DNA from: Glycomyces paridis
GTDB lineage: Bacteria; Actinomycetota; Actinomycetes; Mycobacteriales; Micromonosporaceae
Assembly: GCF_004912155.1 (NCBI RefSeq)
Contig: NZ_STGX01000012.1
Span: 121,511-185,510, forward strand
Length of the DNA stretch: 64,000 nucleotides
Direction: 5' to 3'
The notes below the pieces were generated by a model. It was not told the origin of the DNA. It saw only the letters and a list, made by a program, of their open reading frames with translations, and made no database searches. The stretch's first letter is position 1. Every line of letters starts with the position of its first letter. Shown piece after piece: positions 44,729 to 53,891 of the stretch. Both the position numbers and the translations under genes were made by a program.

Positions 44729-45092
44729 CAGTGCAGACAGCAGGAATCCCGCGTACCTGCGCATCGCGCACGAACTCCGCAACCGCGTCCTGAGCGGGGT
44801 CTATCCGGTCGGCAGCTACCTGCCCTCTCAGTCGTCCCTTGCCGACGATGACTTCAAGGTGGCGAGGATGACCGTGCGGGCCGCCGTGGAAGTGCTTGAG
44901 CTTGAAGGCCTCGTACGGGCGATTCAGGGCCGGGGAACGCTCGTCCTGGAACGCGAGGACGTCGAACCCCCTCCGATCGATCCGACCTCCAACGAGGCCA
45001 TCCTCGCGCGTCTCAACGATCTACAGGCTCAGGTTGTCCGCCTCTCAGAACAGGTCGCCCGCCTGGAGCGCCAACAGGCGCAGGAGCCGTAG
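44721..45092 (+). CDS. Short GntR-type winged-helix protein with coiled-coil tail
   Basis: A 123-aa regulator. The GntR winged helix (about 8-78) has AYLRIAHELRNRVLSGVYPVGSYLPSQSSLADD, VARMTVRAAVEVLELEGLV and AIQGRGTLV. Instead of an effector domain it ends in a leucine-heptad coiled coil (ILARLNDLQAQVVRLSEQ) suited to dimerisation. GntR proteins (KorSA) repress transfer and replication genes of pSAM2, so a similar housekeeping role is likely. ATG overlaps the cutA stop by eight bases. Confidence 0.88.
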   Translation: MADSADSRNPAYLRIAHELRNRVLSGVYPVGSYLPSQSSLADDDFKVARMTVRAAVEVLELEGLVRAIQGRGTLVLEREDVEPPPIDPTSNEAILARLNDLQAQVVRLSEQVARLERQQAQEP

Positions 45093-45922
45093 CGGCAGGT
45101 GTAGCAGATGCTGTAGCGGCTGGTAGCGGGAGTCATCTGCTACCAGCCGTTACAACATCCGCTATCGCCGCTGACCTGCGGTGTAGCAGCAAGGGCCGCC
45201 CGAAGAGACGCCCCTGTTTCCCCGGATTTCCTCCCCTCACGGCCTCTCTCAGGCCCCCTGCCTTGCCGCTACCAACTCGCTTCCCCTGCCTGTGTCCAAA
45301 CTTTCTCTACTGGATCAAGGGCGCGCAAGCGCGCCTGGCGGTCGGCGCTCGGGGCGGGCGTGCGGCTGGCGCCGGTCCCGCCCGGCGCCGCCGCCGACGA
45401 AAGCACCGACACGGATCACGGTGAGCGCGGGGCGCTTGGCAGCGACGAGGGGACCGTGGCAATCCGAGCACCGCTGATCGGCTTCGCGCCAACGTGGTCC
45501 GGCGAGGACTCCAGGCAGCGCTGAGAACCTGGACGCACCGAACGGCGTTCAGGTCTCGCCGTGGGCGGGCAGGCGGGCGGGCGGCGGCATCACCGCAGGA
45601 TGCCGATTGGGCTACTCGCCGTCGACTCCGTCGCCGACTTCGGCAAGGTGGCAACACCGATGTGCCCTGGGCTGAAACACGGGTGAGGCGGTGGCGCAAC
45701 TACTACCGGTAGCGCGGGTCCTGCTAGCGCTAGCGCGCCGGGACCCTCTGAAACCCGCTGTAGAGCCGCATTCGGGGGTTCGGCGTCGAGGGTGCTAGCT
45801 ACTATCACGCAGGTCAGAGGGTGAATCAGGTGCTAGCGGCGCCGCTATCGCTAGCGGAGGGCCCGCTATCGTTAGCGGGCCCTTCTAGCGCCCAAACCAT
45901 AGAGGTCTAGTCGTCTAGTTCA
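45093..45922. other. Non-coding right end of the element, rich in TAGC/GCTA hairpins
   Basis: 830 bases without a credible gene. GTAGCGGCTGGTAGC (45113-45127) pairs with 45139-45153 (one mismatch), just after the GntR stop. Many GTAGC, GCTAGC and GCTATCGCTAGC words crowd 45100-45200 and 45705-45890. GGGCCCGCTA-TCGT-TAGCGGGCCC (45859-45882) is a perfect 10-bp hairpin 40 bases from attR. The repeats could be a transfer locus, a single-strand origin, integrase arm sites or terminators. Confidence 0.55.
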
Positions 45923-45967
45923 ATGGCATGGAAAAGGTCAGGGGTTCGAATCCCCTAAGCTCCACCA
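45923..45967. repeat. attR: second copy of the 45-bp direct repeat
   Basis: Exact copy of tRNA-Ala positions 32-76. It lacks a 5' half, so it does not form a tRNA. It marks the right boundary of the element; the ancestral chromosome resumes at 45968. Confidence 0.95.
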
Positions 45968-46147
45968 GTTCGAATATTTGTTAAATGAGCGGTCATCGGG
46001 TTGATGACCGCTCTTCGCTGTTCCAAGGGTGATTGCGTGACAAGCCCGATGAACGCGGGTCGGAGCGGGCCGGTTGTCGGGGCTGCTCCCGGTGGCAGGG
46101 GCGCCGATGTTGTCGTGCTCAACCGGCTGCGGGCCGGCACGCCGTGG

Positions 46148-47353
<1,206 letters not shown>

Positions 47354-48832
47354 CTAGTGCTGCAGGGTAAGCAGACCCGGCCGGTAGGGCAGGAGGCCGT
47401 AGTCCATGCCGTCGGAGCCGGGGTCGCGTCCCTGGTAGAGGAACTGCAGGTTGCAGGGGTCGATGGTCTTGGTCTGGTCGGGGTTGGTGCGCACCAGGTC
47501 GCCGTGGCTGATGTCGTTGGTCCATGTGGCACCGCTGTTGGCCTTGCCCGCGAAGGGGTTGCTCTCCGTCGCGGCCTGCGGCGTCCAGGTGCCGTTCAGG
47601 CTGGTGGCCGTGAACGAGCGGAAGAAGCGACCACGGCTTCCCATGGCCTCGACGATCATGAGGTACTGGTTCTGGCCCTGGACCTTGTAGACCTCGACCG
47701 CCTCGAACAGGTTCGCCTTCGTGTCGCTCATGACGAGCTGGTAGTTCGTGCCGAAGCTGCTCGGGAAGTTGCCGAGGGGCATGCTGGCCCGGTAGATCTG
47801 GCCTTCGTCGTTGGCGAAGAACAGGTACATGTTCTGGTCGTCGGCGATGAGGGTCTGGTCGATGGGGTTGTTCACGGGGAGGGTCCCGTTGAAGAGCTCC
47901 TGGTGCGGGCCCCAGCTGTTGGGGTCGGCGGGGTTGGTCGAGGTGCGGTAGGAGAACTTGTACGGCCAGCCCCACTGGTAGGCGAGCACCCAGATGTTCT
48001 TCGGGGCGAAGTGGATCAGCGTCGGGGCCACCGGGTTGAAGCTCGTCACCCTGGTCTGGGCGGCCGAGGCCATGTCGGACCAGTTGGTGAACGGGCTGAA
48101 GACCACCGAGTTCCAGGCGTCTCCGGCGTCGTGCGTCGTCGCGTAGACGAGGTACTGGCCGTTGTGGCGGACGGCGGTGAAGTCCTTGAGCGAGACCTGC
48201 CCGTTCTTCGGCTGCGCCAGCGGCCCCGTCGAGGTCCAGCGGTACGACGACGGAAGACCGCAGCCGCCGGTGCCGCCGCCGACGAGGGCGAGCTGCCATT
48301 GCTGGTTGGCGCCGCCCCAGTCGCTGTATTGCACGACGCTCGCGCCGTCGCCGGTCCCCGCGCCCTGGACCTCGACAGCCTTGTTGCTGTTGCGGTTGAT
48401 CAGGCGGACGTAGCCGCCGGCGGAGTCGGCCAGCCGGAACTGCTGGTTGGCGCCGCCGTGGTCGGTCCACTGGTTGATGGCGGCACCGTCGGCGGTCGAC
48501 CAGTTGTAGACGTCGAGCACCTTGCCCGAGTGCCGCGCCCTGATCCGGTAGTAGCCGCCGCCGGCGTCCACGAACTGGAACTGCTGGTTGTAGGAGTCCG
48601 CGCGGGTCCACTGGTGGAGGGCGGCACCGTCGGCGGTGGACACACCGCTGACGTCCAGGACCTTGCCGCTGTTGCGGTTCACCAGCACATACCAGGCGGA
48701 GGTGTCGACGGTGGCGGCTGCAGCCGAGCCGGCGAACGGGTTGAGTACGGTCGCGGCGGCGGCCCCGGCGAGCACGCCGGCTCCGCCGATGAGCATCCGC
48801 CTGCGGCTCTTGGGGGTTTCCATCCAGGCCAT
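47354..48832 (-). CDS. Secreted GH62 alpha-L-arabinofuranosidase with N-terminal ricin-type lectin
   Basis: A 492-aa exported enzyme that removes arabinose from arabinoxylan. A Tat-like signal ([16 protein letters not shown]) covers about 1-40. A ricin-type domain (about 43-175) has three repeats ending YNQQFQF, ANQQFRL and ANQQWQL. The GH62 five-bladed propeller follows; [19 protein letters not shown] carries the catalytic base Asp and [10 protein letters not shown] the acid Glu. ATG at 48832 has AAGGAGG six bases upstream. A LacI-type operator lies 130 bases upstream. Confidence 0.92.
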   Translation of the reverse strand: MAWMETPKSRRRMLIGGAGVLAGAAAATVLNPFAGSAAAATVDTSAWYVLVNRNSGKVLDVSGVSTADGAALHQWTRADSYNQQFQFVDAGGGYYRIRARHSGKVLDVYNWSTADGAAINQWTDHGGANQQFRLADSAGGYVRLINRNSNKAVEVQGAGTGDGASVVQYSDWGGANQQWQLALVGGGTGGCGLPSSYRWTSTGPLAQPKNGQVSLKDFTAVRHNGQYLVYATTHDAGDAWNSVVFSPFTNWSDMASAAQTRVTSFNPVAPTLIHFAPKNIWVLAYQWGWPYKFSYRTSTNPADPNSWGPHQELFNGTLPVNNPIDQTLIADDQNMYLFFANDEGQIYRASMPLGNFPSSFGTNYQLVMSDTKANLFEAVEVYKVQGQNQYLMIVEAMGSRGRFFRSFTATSLNGTWTPQAATESNPFAGKANSGATWTNDISHGDLVRTNPDQTKTIDPCNLQFLYQGRDPGSDGMDYGLLPYRPGLLTLQH

Positions 48833-49249
48833 GGTGGCCTCCTTAGTCGAGGTTCGTCGGGTCATGGGGTTGCGGGTCCATCGCTACGGATGGGCCTCGG
48901 ATCCGGCGGGACAGGATCGAGAAATCTGATCCTTCTTAGCGGGCGCGAGCACGGAAAACACTTGTTATCGCTCACATATCGCAACCTGGTTCCGAAACAT
49001 CTGATGTTTTTGGACGATTCGAACTATAGAGAAGTATCGATGTTTAGTCAACAGCTGGACCGACCGCTCTTCCGGGCCGGAGGCGGTCAGGGCGGCGCGG
49101 ACGCTCCACGCGGCCGTCTCCTCCGTGGTCGGGCGTGCAACGCTGTGGGTTCTGCGGCGATCGCGCCTGTTCGGGGCGCCGTAGCTGCGACGATCGGGGA
49201 AGGTCGAGGGGGCGACGGGAGTCCGTCGCGCAGTGGTGAGGAGTGCAGC
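48833..49249. other. AT-richer regulatory region between GH62 and DUF1905 genes
   Basis: 417 bases between divergent genes with no credible ORF. The middle (48940-49060) is markedly AT-richer than the surroundings and holds the LacI-type site at 48963-48976 and probably the GH62 promoter. Confidence 0.6.
48963..48976. promoter_or_regulatory. LacI-family operator candidate
   Basis: TGTTATCGCTCACA is an imperfect palindrome (reverse TGTGAGCGATAACA) very close to the LacI/GalR half-site pattern. Sites of this form control xylanase and arabinofuranosidase genes in actinobacteria. No LacI gene is in the window. Confidence 0.6.
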
Positions 49250-49684
49250 GTGCGTTTTCGGAGTCTGGTCGAACCGCCGGAGCCTATGCGGGGCTTGGAG
49301 GTGCCGCCCGAGGTGGTCGAGGCGCTCGGCGAGGGCAAGCGGCCGCCGGTGGCGATCACGGTCAACGGGCACACGTGGCGGAGCCGGATCGCGGTGATGC
49401 GCGGGCGGTTCCTGATCGGCCTGAGCAACGCGAACCGGCAGGCCGCAGGGGTCGCGGTCGGCGAGGAGGTCGAGGTCGAGCTGGTGCTCGACACCGAGCC
49501 GCGCGTCGCGGTGGTGCCGGCCGACCTCGCGGCGGCGCTGGACGCCGACCCTGCCGCCCGCGCGGCCTTCGACGCGCTCACCGAGAGCCGCAAGCGGGAG
49601 CGGGTGCGGCCCGTGGAGGCCGCGAAGCGTCCCGAAACGCGGGCGAGACGCATCGCGGACCTCGTAGCGGCACTGCGCGAGTGA
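49250..49684 (+). CDS. YdeI-like DUF1905 protein
   Basis: A 144-aa protein. The DUF1905 barrel (about 1-95) has PPVAITVNGHTWRSRIAVMRGRFLIGLS, then AGVAVGEEVEVELVLDTEPR. The YdeI/OmpD-associated C-terminus (FDALTESRKRERVRPVEAAKRPETRARRI) follows. The function is unknown; relatives are linked to peptide or bacteriocin resistance by name only. GTG at 49250 with GAGGAG eight bases upstream. Confidence 0.85.
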   Translation: MRFRSLVEPPEPMRGLEVPPEVVEALGEGKRPPVAITVNGHTWRSRIAVMRGRFLIGLSNANRQAAGVAVGEEVEVELVLDTEPRVAVVPADLAAALDADPAARAAFDALTESRKRERVRPVEAAKRPETRARRIADLVAALRE

Positions 49685-49798
49685 ATGGGCGAGGCACGTC
49701 GCCTGGTCGTCAGCGCGCACGGATCACGGACCCGGTAGCGGGGGCGAAGCAAGGCACGAGGCCGCACGGGCGATCGAGCGCGGCTCCCGGCACAACGG

Positions 49799-50410
49799 TC
49801 AGGTGATGAGGCCGGTCCGGAACGCGGTGGCGACCGCGTGGGCGCGGTCGCGGGCGCCGAGCTTGCGGTAGAGGCGCCGGGCGTGGGTCTTGACGGTGTC
49901 CTCGCTGAGGAAGAGGAGGCGGCCGATCTCGGCGTTGCCGAGGCCGTCGCTCATCGCGCGCAGGACTTCGAGTTCCCTTGCGGTCAACGGCAGTCCGTAG
50001 ATCGACTCGACCGGCCTCGGTGAGGGGACGACCGGTTCGCGGGGCCAGTTCGCGAGCATCGTGCACACGAGCGCGGAGACGAGCTCGTCGGCCTCTTCAC
50101 CCGTGCCGAAGACGCCCCGAGCGCCGGCGTTCACCGCTTCGGCCGTCAGCTGCGGGCCGCTCGCGCCGACGACGATGCTCGCGGTGCGCGGCCAAGTGCG
50201 CCGCATCCGGGCGAGGAACGCGGCGCCGTAGGGAAGAGCGACGGCGGCGTCGATGATCACGACCTCGGCGGGGCGCTTCACCAGCATCGACAGGGTCTCC
50301 TCGCCGCTCCCGGCGATGCGGACCTTGTTGTCGATGCCGCGGCGGGCGGTGGCGGCGGCGATCCGCTGCGCGGCGGCGAAGGTGCGGGAGCAGATGAGTA
50401 CCGAAAGCAT
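49799..50410 (-). CDS. BldM-like orphan response regulator with degenerate receiver
   Basis: A 203-aa NarL-type regulator, the same length as Streptomyces BldM. The C-terminal HTH (LTARELEVLRAMSDGLGNAEIG, LFLSEDTVKTHARRLYRKLGARDRAHAVA) is very close to BldM/WhiI. The receiver lacks the acidic pocket (VLICSRTF in place of a DD pair) and the conserved Lys (ARGVFGTGEE), although VVIIDAAV keeps an Asp. Phosphorylation is therefore unlikely, and control by dimer partner or ligand is suggested. A developmental role in sporulation is possible. There is no kinase neighbour. Confidence 0.85.
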   Translation of the reverse strand: MLSVLICSRTFAAAQRIAAATARRGIDNKVRIAGSGEETLSMLVKRPAEVVIIDAAVALPYGAAFLARMRRTWPRTASIVVGASGPQLTAEAVNAGARGVFGTGEEADELVSALVCTMLANWPREPVVPSPRPVESIYGLPLTARELEVLRAMSDGLGNAEIGRLLFLSEDTVKTHARRLYRKLGARDRAHAVATAFRTGLIT

Positions 50411-50691
50411 GGCTTTTCCTGTCGGCCGTGGACACCGGATTCGGGTCCGTGGTGTGATCGCGGGGCGGGCGCGGCGGGTGCCGCGCGGGCTGGCGCGGGC
50501 GGTGTCGCGAGCACGGACGGCAACCGTCGCAAAGGATCAGGCGGCGCTGCGTCGTACTGTATAGATTGACGCGTGAGCGCGCCCGCGGTCGTTGGCACGC
50601 GCGACAGCGTTCGGCCGGGGGCGTTGTTCCCCGGCACACCCCTGGTCGCGGGCGGCTACCATCCGGGGGATCGACCGCCTCGGAGGTGTCA

Positions 50692-51888
50692 GTGGGGACG
50701 ATAGAGTCGACCGGCAAGACCGCGGAGGAGGTCATCCGCCGCATCGGCGACGGCGTCCCCGCGCTGGCCGATCGCATCACCGACCGGATCTTCAAGGAGA
50801 TCCCGATCTACGCGACGGGCGCGGTGGCGACCCGGGAGGTCGTGTTCGAGTCCGTGCGCGCCAATGTCGAGGACGCGTTCGACCGCCTGGCCGGTCGCAA
50901 GTTCGACCTGGCGATGGCGGCGAAGACCGGGCGCTCGCGCGCGCAGGTGGGCCTGCCGCTGGCGGACCTGCTGTCCTCGTTCCGGATGGGCTACGACGAG
51001 ACCTGGGACGCGATCATCCGGGCCGCGAGGCTCGACCCGCCGATCTCGGGCGATCTCGTGGTCGACATGTCCCGCAACTGGTTCCACCTGCACAACCTCG
51101 TCGGCGACACGCTCATCCACGCCTACCGCGAGGAGGCGCAGCACCTGCTGCTGACGCGGGAGCGCGAGCGCGCGGCGCTGGTGAACGTGCTGCTGTCCAG
51201 CGACATCGGCCTGGCGACGATGGTCGAGGTGGCCGACCAGCTGCGGCTGCCGGTCGAAGGGGAGTTCGCGGTGGTGGCGGCGGCCACGGTGATCGGCCGC
51301 GATCCGCTGCCGCGCATCGGCTCCCACCTCGCGGCGGCTGACGTCGCCTCGGTGTGGCACCTCGGGCAGGAGTCGCTCGTGGGGGTCCTGTCGCTGGAGA
51401 AGGCCTCGCGGGTGCCGTCGGTGCTGGAGACCGTGCGGCGCCATGCGACGGGTCCGGTCGGGGTGAGCCCGGTCTTCACGTCGCTGCGGCGCGCGCCGTG
51501 GGCGCTGGGTCTGGCGCAGCTGGTGCTCCAGCGGCACACGGGCACGGTGGTGGTCGAGCAGTTCCGCGACAACCCCATGAACGTCTTGGTCGCGTCCGCT
51601 CCCGATGCGGCCCAGGAGACCACGCGCACCGTCCTGGGTGGACTCCTCGACCTGCCGGCCGATCGCCGAGACCTCCTGCTGGAGACGTTCACGGCGTGGA
51701 TCGAGGCGGGCGGGTCCGCGCAGGCGACAGGGGAGGCGCTGGTCTGCCACCCCAACACGATCCGGCACCGCCTGCGCCGCATCGAACTCGTGACCGGCAG
51801 GAGCCTGACGCGCCCCGGCGACGTCGCCGAGCTCGTCGCGGCCTGCCACGCGTGGGAGCAGCTCCCCCACCAGGCCTGGGACCGGTAA
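50692..51888 (+). CDS. PucR-family transcriptional regulator
   Basis: A 398-aa regulator. The N-terminal half is helical (EEVIRRIGDGVPALADRITDRIFKEIP, MGYDETWDAIIRAARL) and resembles a RsbR-N/globin-like sensor. A degenerate GGDEF-like middle follows. The C-terminal PucR HTH_30 is clear: LLETFTAWIEAGGSAQATGEAL and HPNTIRHRLRRIELVTGRSL. GTG at 50692 has GGAGG six bases upstream. It is convergent with the sugar-acid dehydratase gene; no target is evident. Confidence 0.9.
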   Translation: MGTIESTGKTAEEVIRRIGDGVPALADRITDRIFKEIPIYATGAVATREVVFESVRANVEDAFDRLAGRKFDLAMAAKTGRSRAQVGLPLADLLSSFRMGYDETWDAIIRAARLDPPISGDLVVDMSRNWFHLHNLVGDTLIHAYREEAQHLLLTRERERAALVNVLLSSDIGLATMVEVADQLRLPVEGEFAVVAAATVIGRDPLPRIGSHLAAADVASVWHLGQESLVGVLSLEKASRVPSVLETVRRHATGPVGVSPVFTSLRRAPWALGLAQLVLQRHTGTVVVEQFRDNPMNVLVASAPDAAQETTRTVLGGLLDLPADRRDLLLETFTAWIEAGGSAQATGEALVCHPNTIRHRLRRIELVTGRSLTRPGDVAELVAACHAWEQLPHQAWDR

Positions 51889-51896
51889 GGCCCGGT

Positions 51897-53135
51897 TCAC
51901 CAGTCGTGGACGGTGCCGTCGTGGAGGCGGTTGAACGGCAGGTAGGCCTGGACGTAGGGGTACTTGCCGGCCTCGTCGACGTCGAGTTCGACGCCGAGGC
52001 CGGGCCGGTCGCCGGGGTGAAGGTACCCGTCGTTCCACGTGAACGACTGGCGGAACACCTGGTCGGTCTTGGCGCCGTGCCGCATGTACTCCTGGATGCC
52101 GAAGTTGTGGATCGACAGGCCCAGGTGCATCGCGGCGGCCATGCCGACCGGCGAGATGTCGGTGGGGCCGTGCATGCCCGACTTGATCTGGTACTGGGCG
52201 GCGTAGTCGAGGACCTTCTTCAGGTGCGAGATGCCGCCGGTGTGGGTGACGGCCGAGCGGACGTAGTCGATGAGCTGCTCGCGGATGATCTGCTGGTAGT
52301 CCCAGACGGAGTTGAAGATCTCGCCGATCGCGAGCGGCGTCGTGGTGTGCTGCCTGACCAGGCGCAGGGCCTCCTGGTTCTCGGCGGGGGTGACGTCTTC
52401 GAGCCAGAACAGGTCGTACGGTTCGAGCGACTTGCCCAGCTGCGCGGCCTGGATCGGGGTGAGGCGGTGGTGGGCGTCGTGCAGCAGCGGCAGTTCGGGG
52501 CCGAACTCGGAGCGCACCGCTTCGAAGACGGCGGGCACGTGCCGCAGGTAGGAGCGGGTGTCCCAGTCCTCCTCGCTGGGGAGGGCGCCGCGCTGGGCGG
52601 GCTCGTGGTCGTAGCGCACGCCGGTGTTGGCCTCGTAGGTCGCGTTCGACGCGATGCCGTAGATGGATTTGAGGCCCGGGACGCCGGTCTGGACGCGGAT
52701 GGCCCGGTAGCCCTGTTCCCGGTGGGCGCGAACGGAGTTGAAGAGCTCTTCGGTGGTCTTGCCCGAGGCGTGGCCGTAGGCGAGGAGGCCGTTGCGGGAG
52801 GCGCCGCCGAGGAGCTGGTAGACGGGCATGCCCGCGGCCTTGCCCTTGATGTCCCACAGGGCGGTGTCGACGGCGGCGATGGCGGCCATCGTGACCGGGC
52901 CGCGCCGCCAGTAGGCCGAGCGGTAGAGGAACTGCCAGGTGTCCTCGATGCGGTGGGCGTCGCGGCCGAGCAGCAGGGGGACGACGTGGTCCTTGAGGTA
53001 GGCCACGACGGCGAGTTCGCGGCCGTTGAGGGTGGCGTCGCCGATCCCGGTGAGGCCGTCGTCGGTGGTCAGCTTGAGGGTGACGAAGTTCCGGTCGGGG
53101 CTGGTCACGATGACTTCGGCGCGGTCGATGATCAC
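51897..53135 (-). CDS. ManD-type sugar-acid dehydratase (enolase superfamily)
   Basis: A 412-aa enolase-superfamily enzyme close to D-mannonate/D-gluconate dehydratase ManD. ManD members convert the sugar acid to 2-keto-3-deoxygluconate. The lid domain [23 protein letters not shown] is followed by [49 protein letters not shown] and [11 protein letters not shown] with metal-binding acids and the catalytic His. [10 protein letters not shown] is typical. A strong promoter precedes it. No uronate isomerase or kinase is adjacent. Confidence 0.9.
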   Translation of the reverse strand: MIIDRAEVIVTSPDRNFVTLKLTTDDGLTGIGDATLNGRELAVVAYLKDHVVPLLLGRDAHRIEDTWQFLYRSAYWRRGPVTMAAIAAVDTALWDIKGKAAGMPVYQLLGGASRNGLLAYGHASGKTTEELFNSVRAHREQGYRAIRVQTGVPGLKSIYGIASNATYEANTGVRYDHEPAQRGALPSEEDWDTRSYLRHVPAVFEAVRSEFGPELPLLHDAHHRLTPIQAAQLGKSLEPYDLFWLEDVTPAENQEALRLVRQHTTTPLAIGEIFNSVWDYQQIIREQLIDYVRSAVTHTGGISHLKKVLDYAAQYQIKSGMHGPTDISPVGMAAAMHLGLSIHNFGIQEYMRHGAKTDQVFRQSFTWNDGYLHPGDRPGLGVELDVDEAGKYPYVQAYLPFNRLHDGTVHDW

Positions 53136-53142
53136 GGCGGCA

Positions 53143-53178
53143 ATTCAAACAAGCGGGCGAGGGATTGTCAACCGGTTG
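53143..53178 (-). promoter_or_regulatory. Promoter and operator of the ManD gene
   Basis: Minus strand TTGACA (53171-53166), 17-base spacer, TTGAAT (53148-53143). CAACCGGTTG (53169-53178), a 10-bp palindrome of the LacI/GntR style, overlaps the -35. Confidence 0.7.
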
Positions 53179-53273
53179 CGCTCCCGTCACACGGATCGGT
53201 CTATTGAGGACGAACGCCGCCGCGCCGCCGCGACCCTGTACGGTCTCGGCGGCGCGGCGGCGTCCTGGTGCGG

Positions 53274-53678
53274 TCAGGCGTCGAGCGCCCCGTTGATCTT
53301 GCGGATCATCTCGGCCAGGGTCGGGCTCGGCTCGCCCTTGTGGGCGCGCTCGGCGGCCGCGACGGCGACGTTGATCGTGGAGCGGAAGTTCTCGGCCTCG
53401 GCCCCGTCCTGCGCCGCGAGCAGCGCGACCGACGCGGTGAGCGCGGGCAGCACCTGGTCGGCGACGGCCGCGGCCGACTTGCCCTTGATCTTCACCGAGT
53501 GCGCCTTCTCGGCGAGGACGTGCCCGACGACGCCGGTCGCGGCGTTGAGCGCCAGGGCGGCGTCGGTGGCGACCTTGTGCGCCGAGCCGGACATCCCGGC
53601 GAAGGACAGCAGGGTCACGGTGCCCCAGGCGGCGGTGCGGATGGTGGTCTCGTCCTGGGCGGTGAGTTCGACGGTCAT
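53274..53678 (-). CDS. Conserved actinobacterial hypothetical protein
   Basis: A 134-aa Ala-rich helical protein (ETTIRTAAWGTVTLLSFAG, ALALNAATGVVGHVLAEKAHSVKIKG, GEPSPTLAEMIRKINGAL). There is no signal peptide, and the N-terminal hydrophobic stretch is weak. GAAGGAG lies nine bases before the ATG at 53678. I do not recognise the family. It is divergent from the AfsR-like regulator. Confidence 0.65.
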   Translation of the reverse strand: MTVELTAQDETTIRTAAWGTVTLLSFAGMSGSAHKVATDAALALNAATGVVGHVLAEKAHSVKIKGKSAAAVADQVLPALTASVALLAAQDGAEAENFRSTINVAVAAAERAHKGEPSPTLAEMIRKINGALDA

Positions 53679-53891
53679 TGCGGTGGCTCCTTCGTTGCGG
53701 TGCTGGTCGTTCGCTTGATGAGGCAACTATGGGGGCCCGCTCTGTCACCGCCCTGACGCCGCACTGACACGCCCGCTGACACGGCGGCCGGGGCTCGGCG
53801 GGCACCCTTGGGGGCGCGGACGTCCACGCCCGCCGGGGTTCTCAGGGTTCGCCCTTGGCGCGCGGGCCTCAGGCGTGGCAAGATCGGCCGG

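Larger units (their letters stand above)
39673..45967. mobile_element. Integrated AICE-like element at tRNA-Ala
   Basis: A 6.3-kb element bounded by an exact 45-bp direct repeat. From the tRNA it carries a tyrosine integrase, a RepSA-type initiator, a candidate origin, an unknown 309-aa protein, then on the other strand XRE-beta-barrel, CutA1 and GntR genes, then 0.8 kb of non-coding DNA. The int-rep overlap at the tRNA end is the layout of pSAM2-like actinomycete integrative elements. No FtsK/TraB transfer protein, Spd protein or excisionase is visible, so it is minimal or degraded, perhaps mobilised by helpers. Confidence 0.85.

Noticed and set aside
45292..45712. Small ORFs in the right arm of the element
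   Set aside because: No start signals, Arg-rich shadow composition, and they interrupt repeat-rich DNA.
45923..45967. Second tRNA-Ala
   Set aside because: Only positions 32-76 are present; the sequence before it cannot form acceptor or D stems. It is the attR repeat.
50689..53805. 1038-codon minus-strand frame across pucR and the ManD gene
   Set aside because: Antisense to pucR and frame-shifted relative to the ManD gene; no domain.
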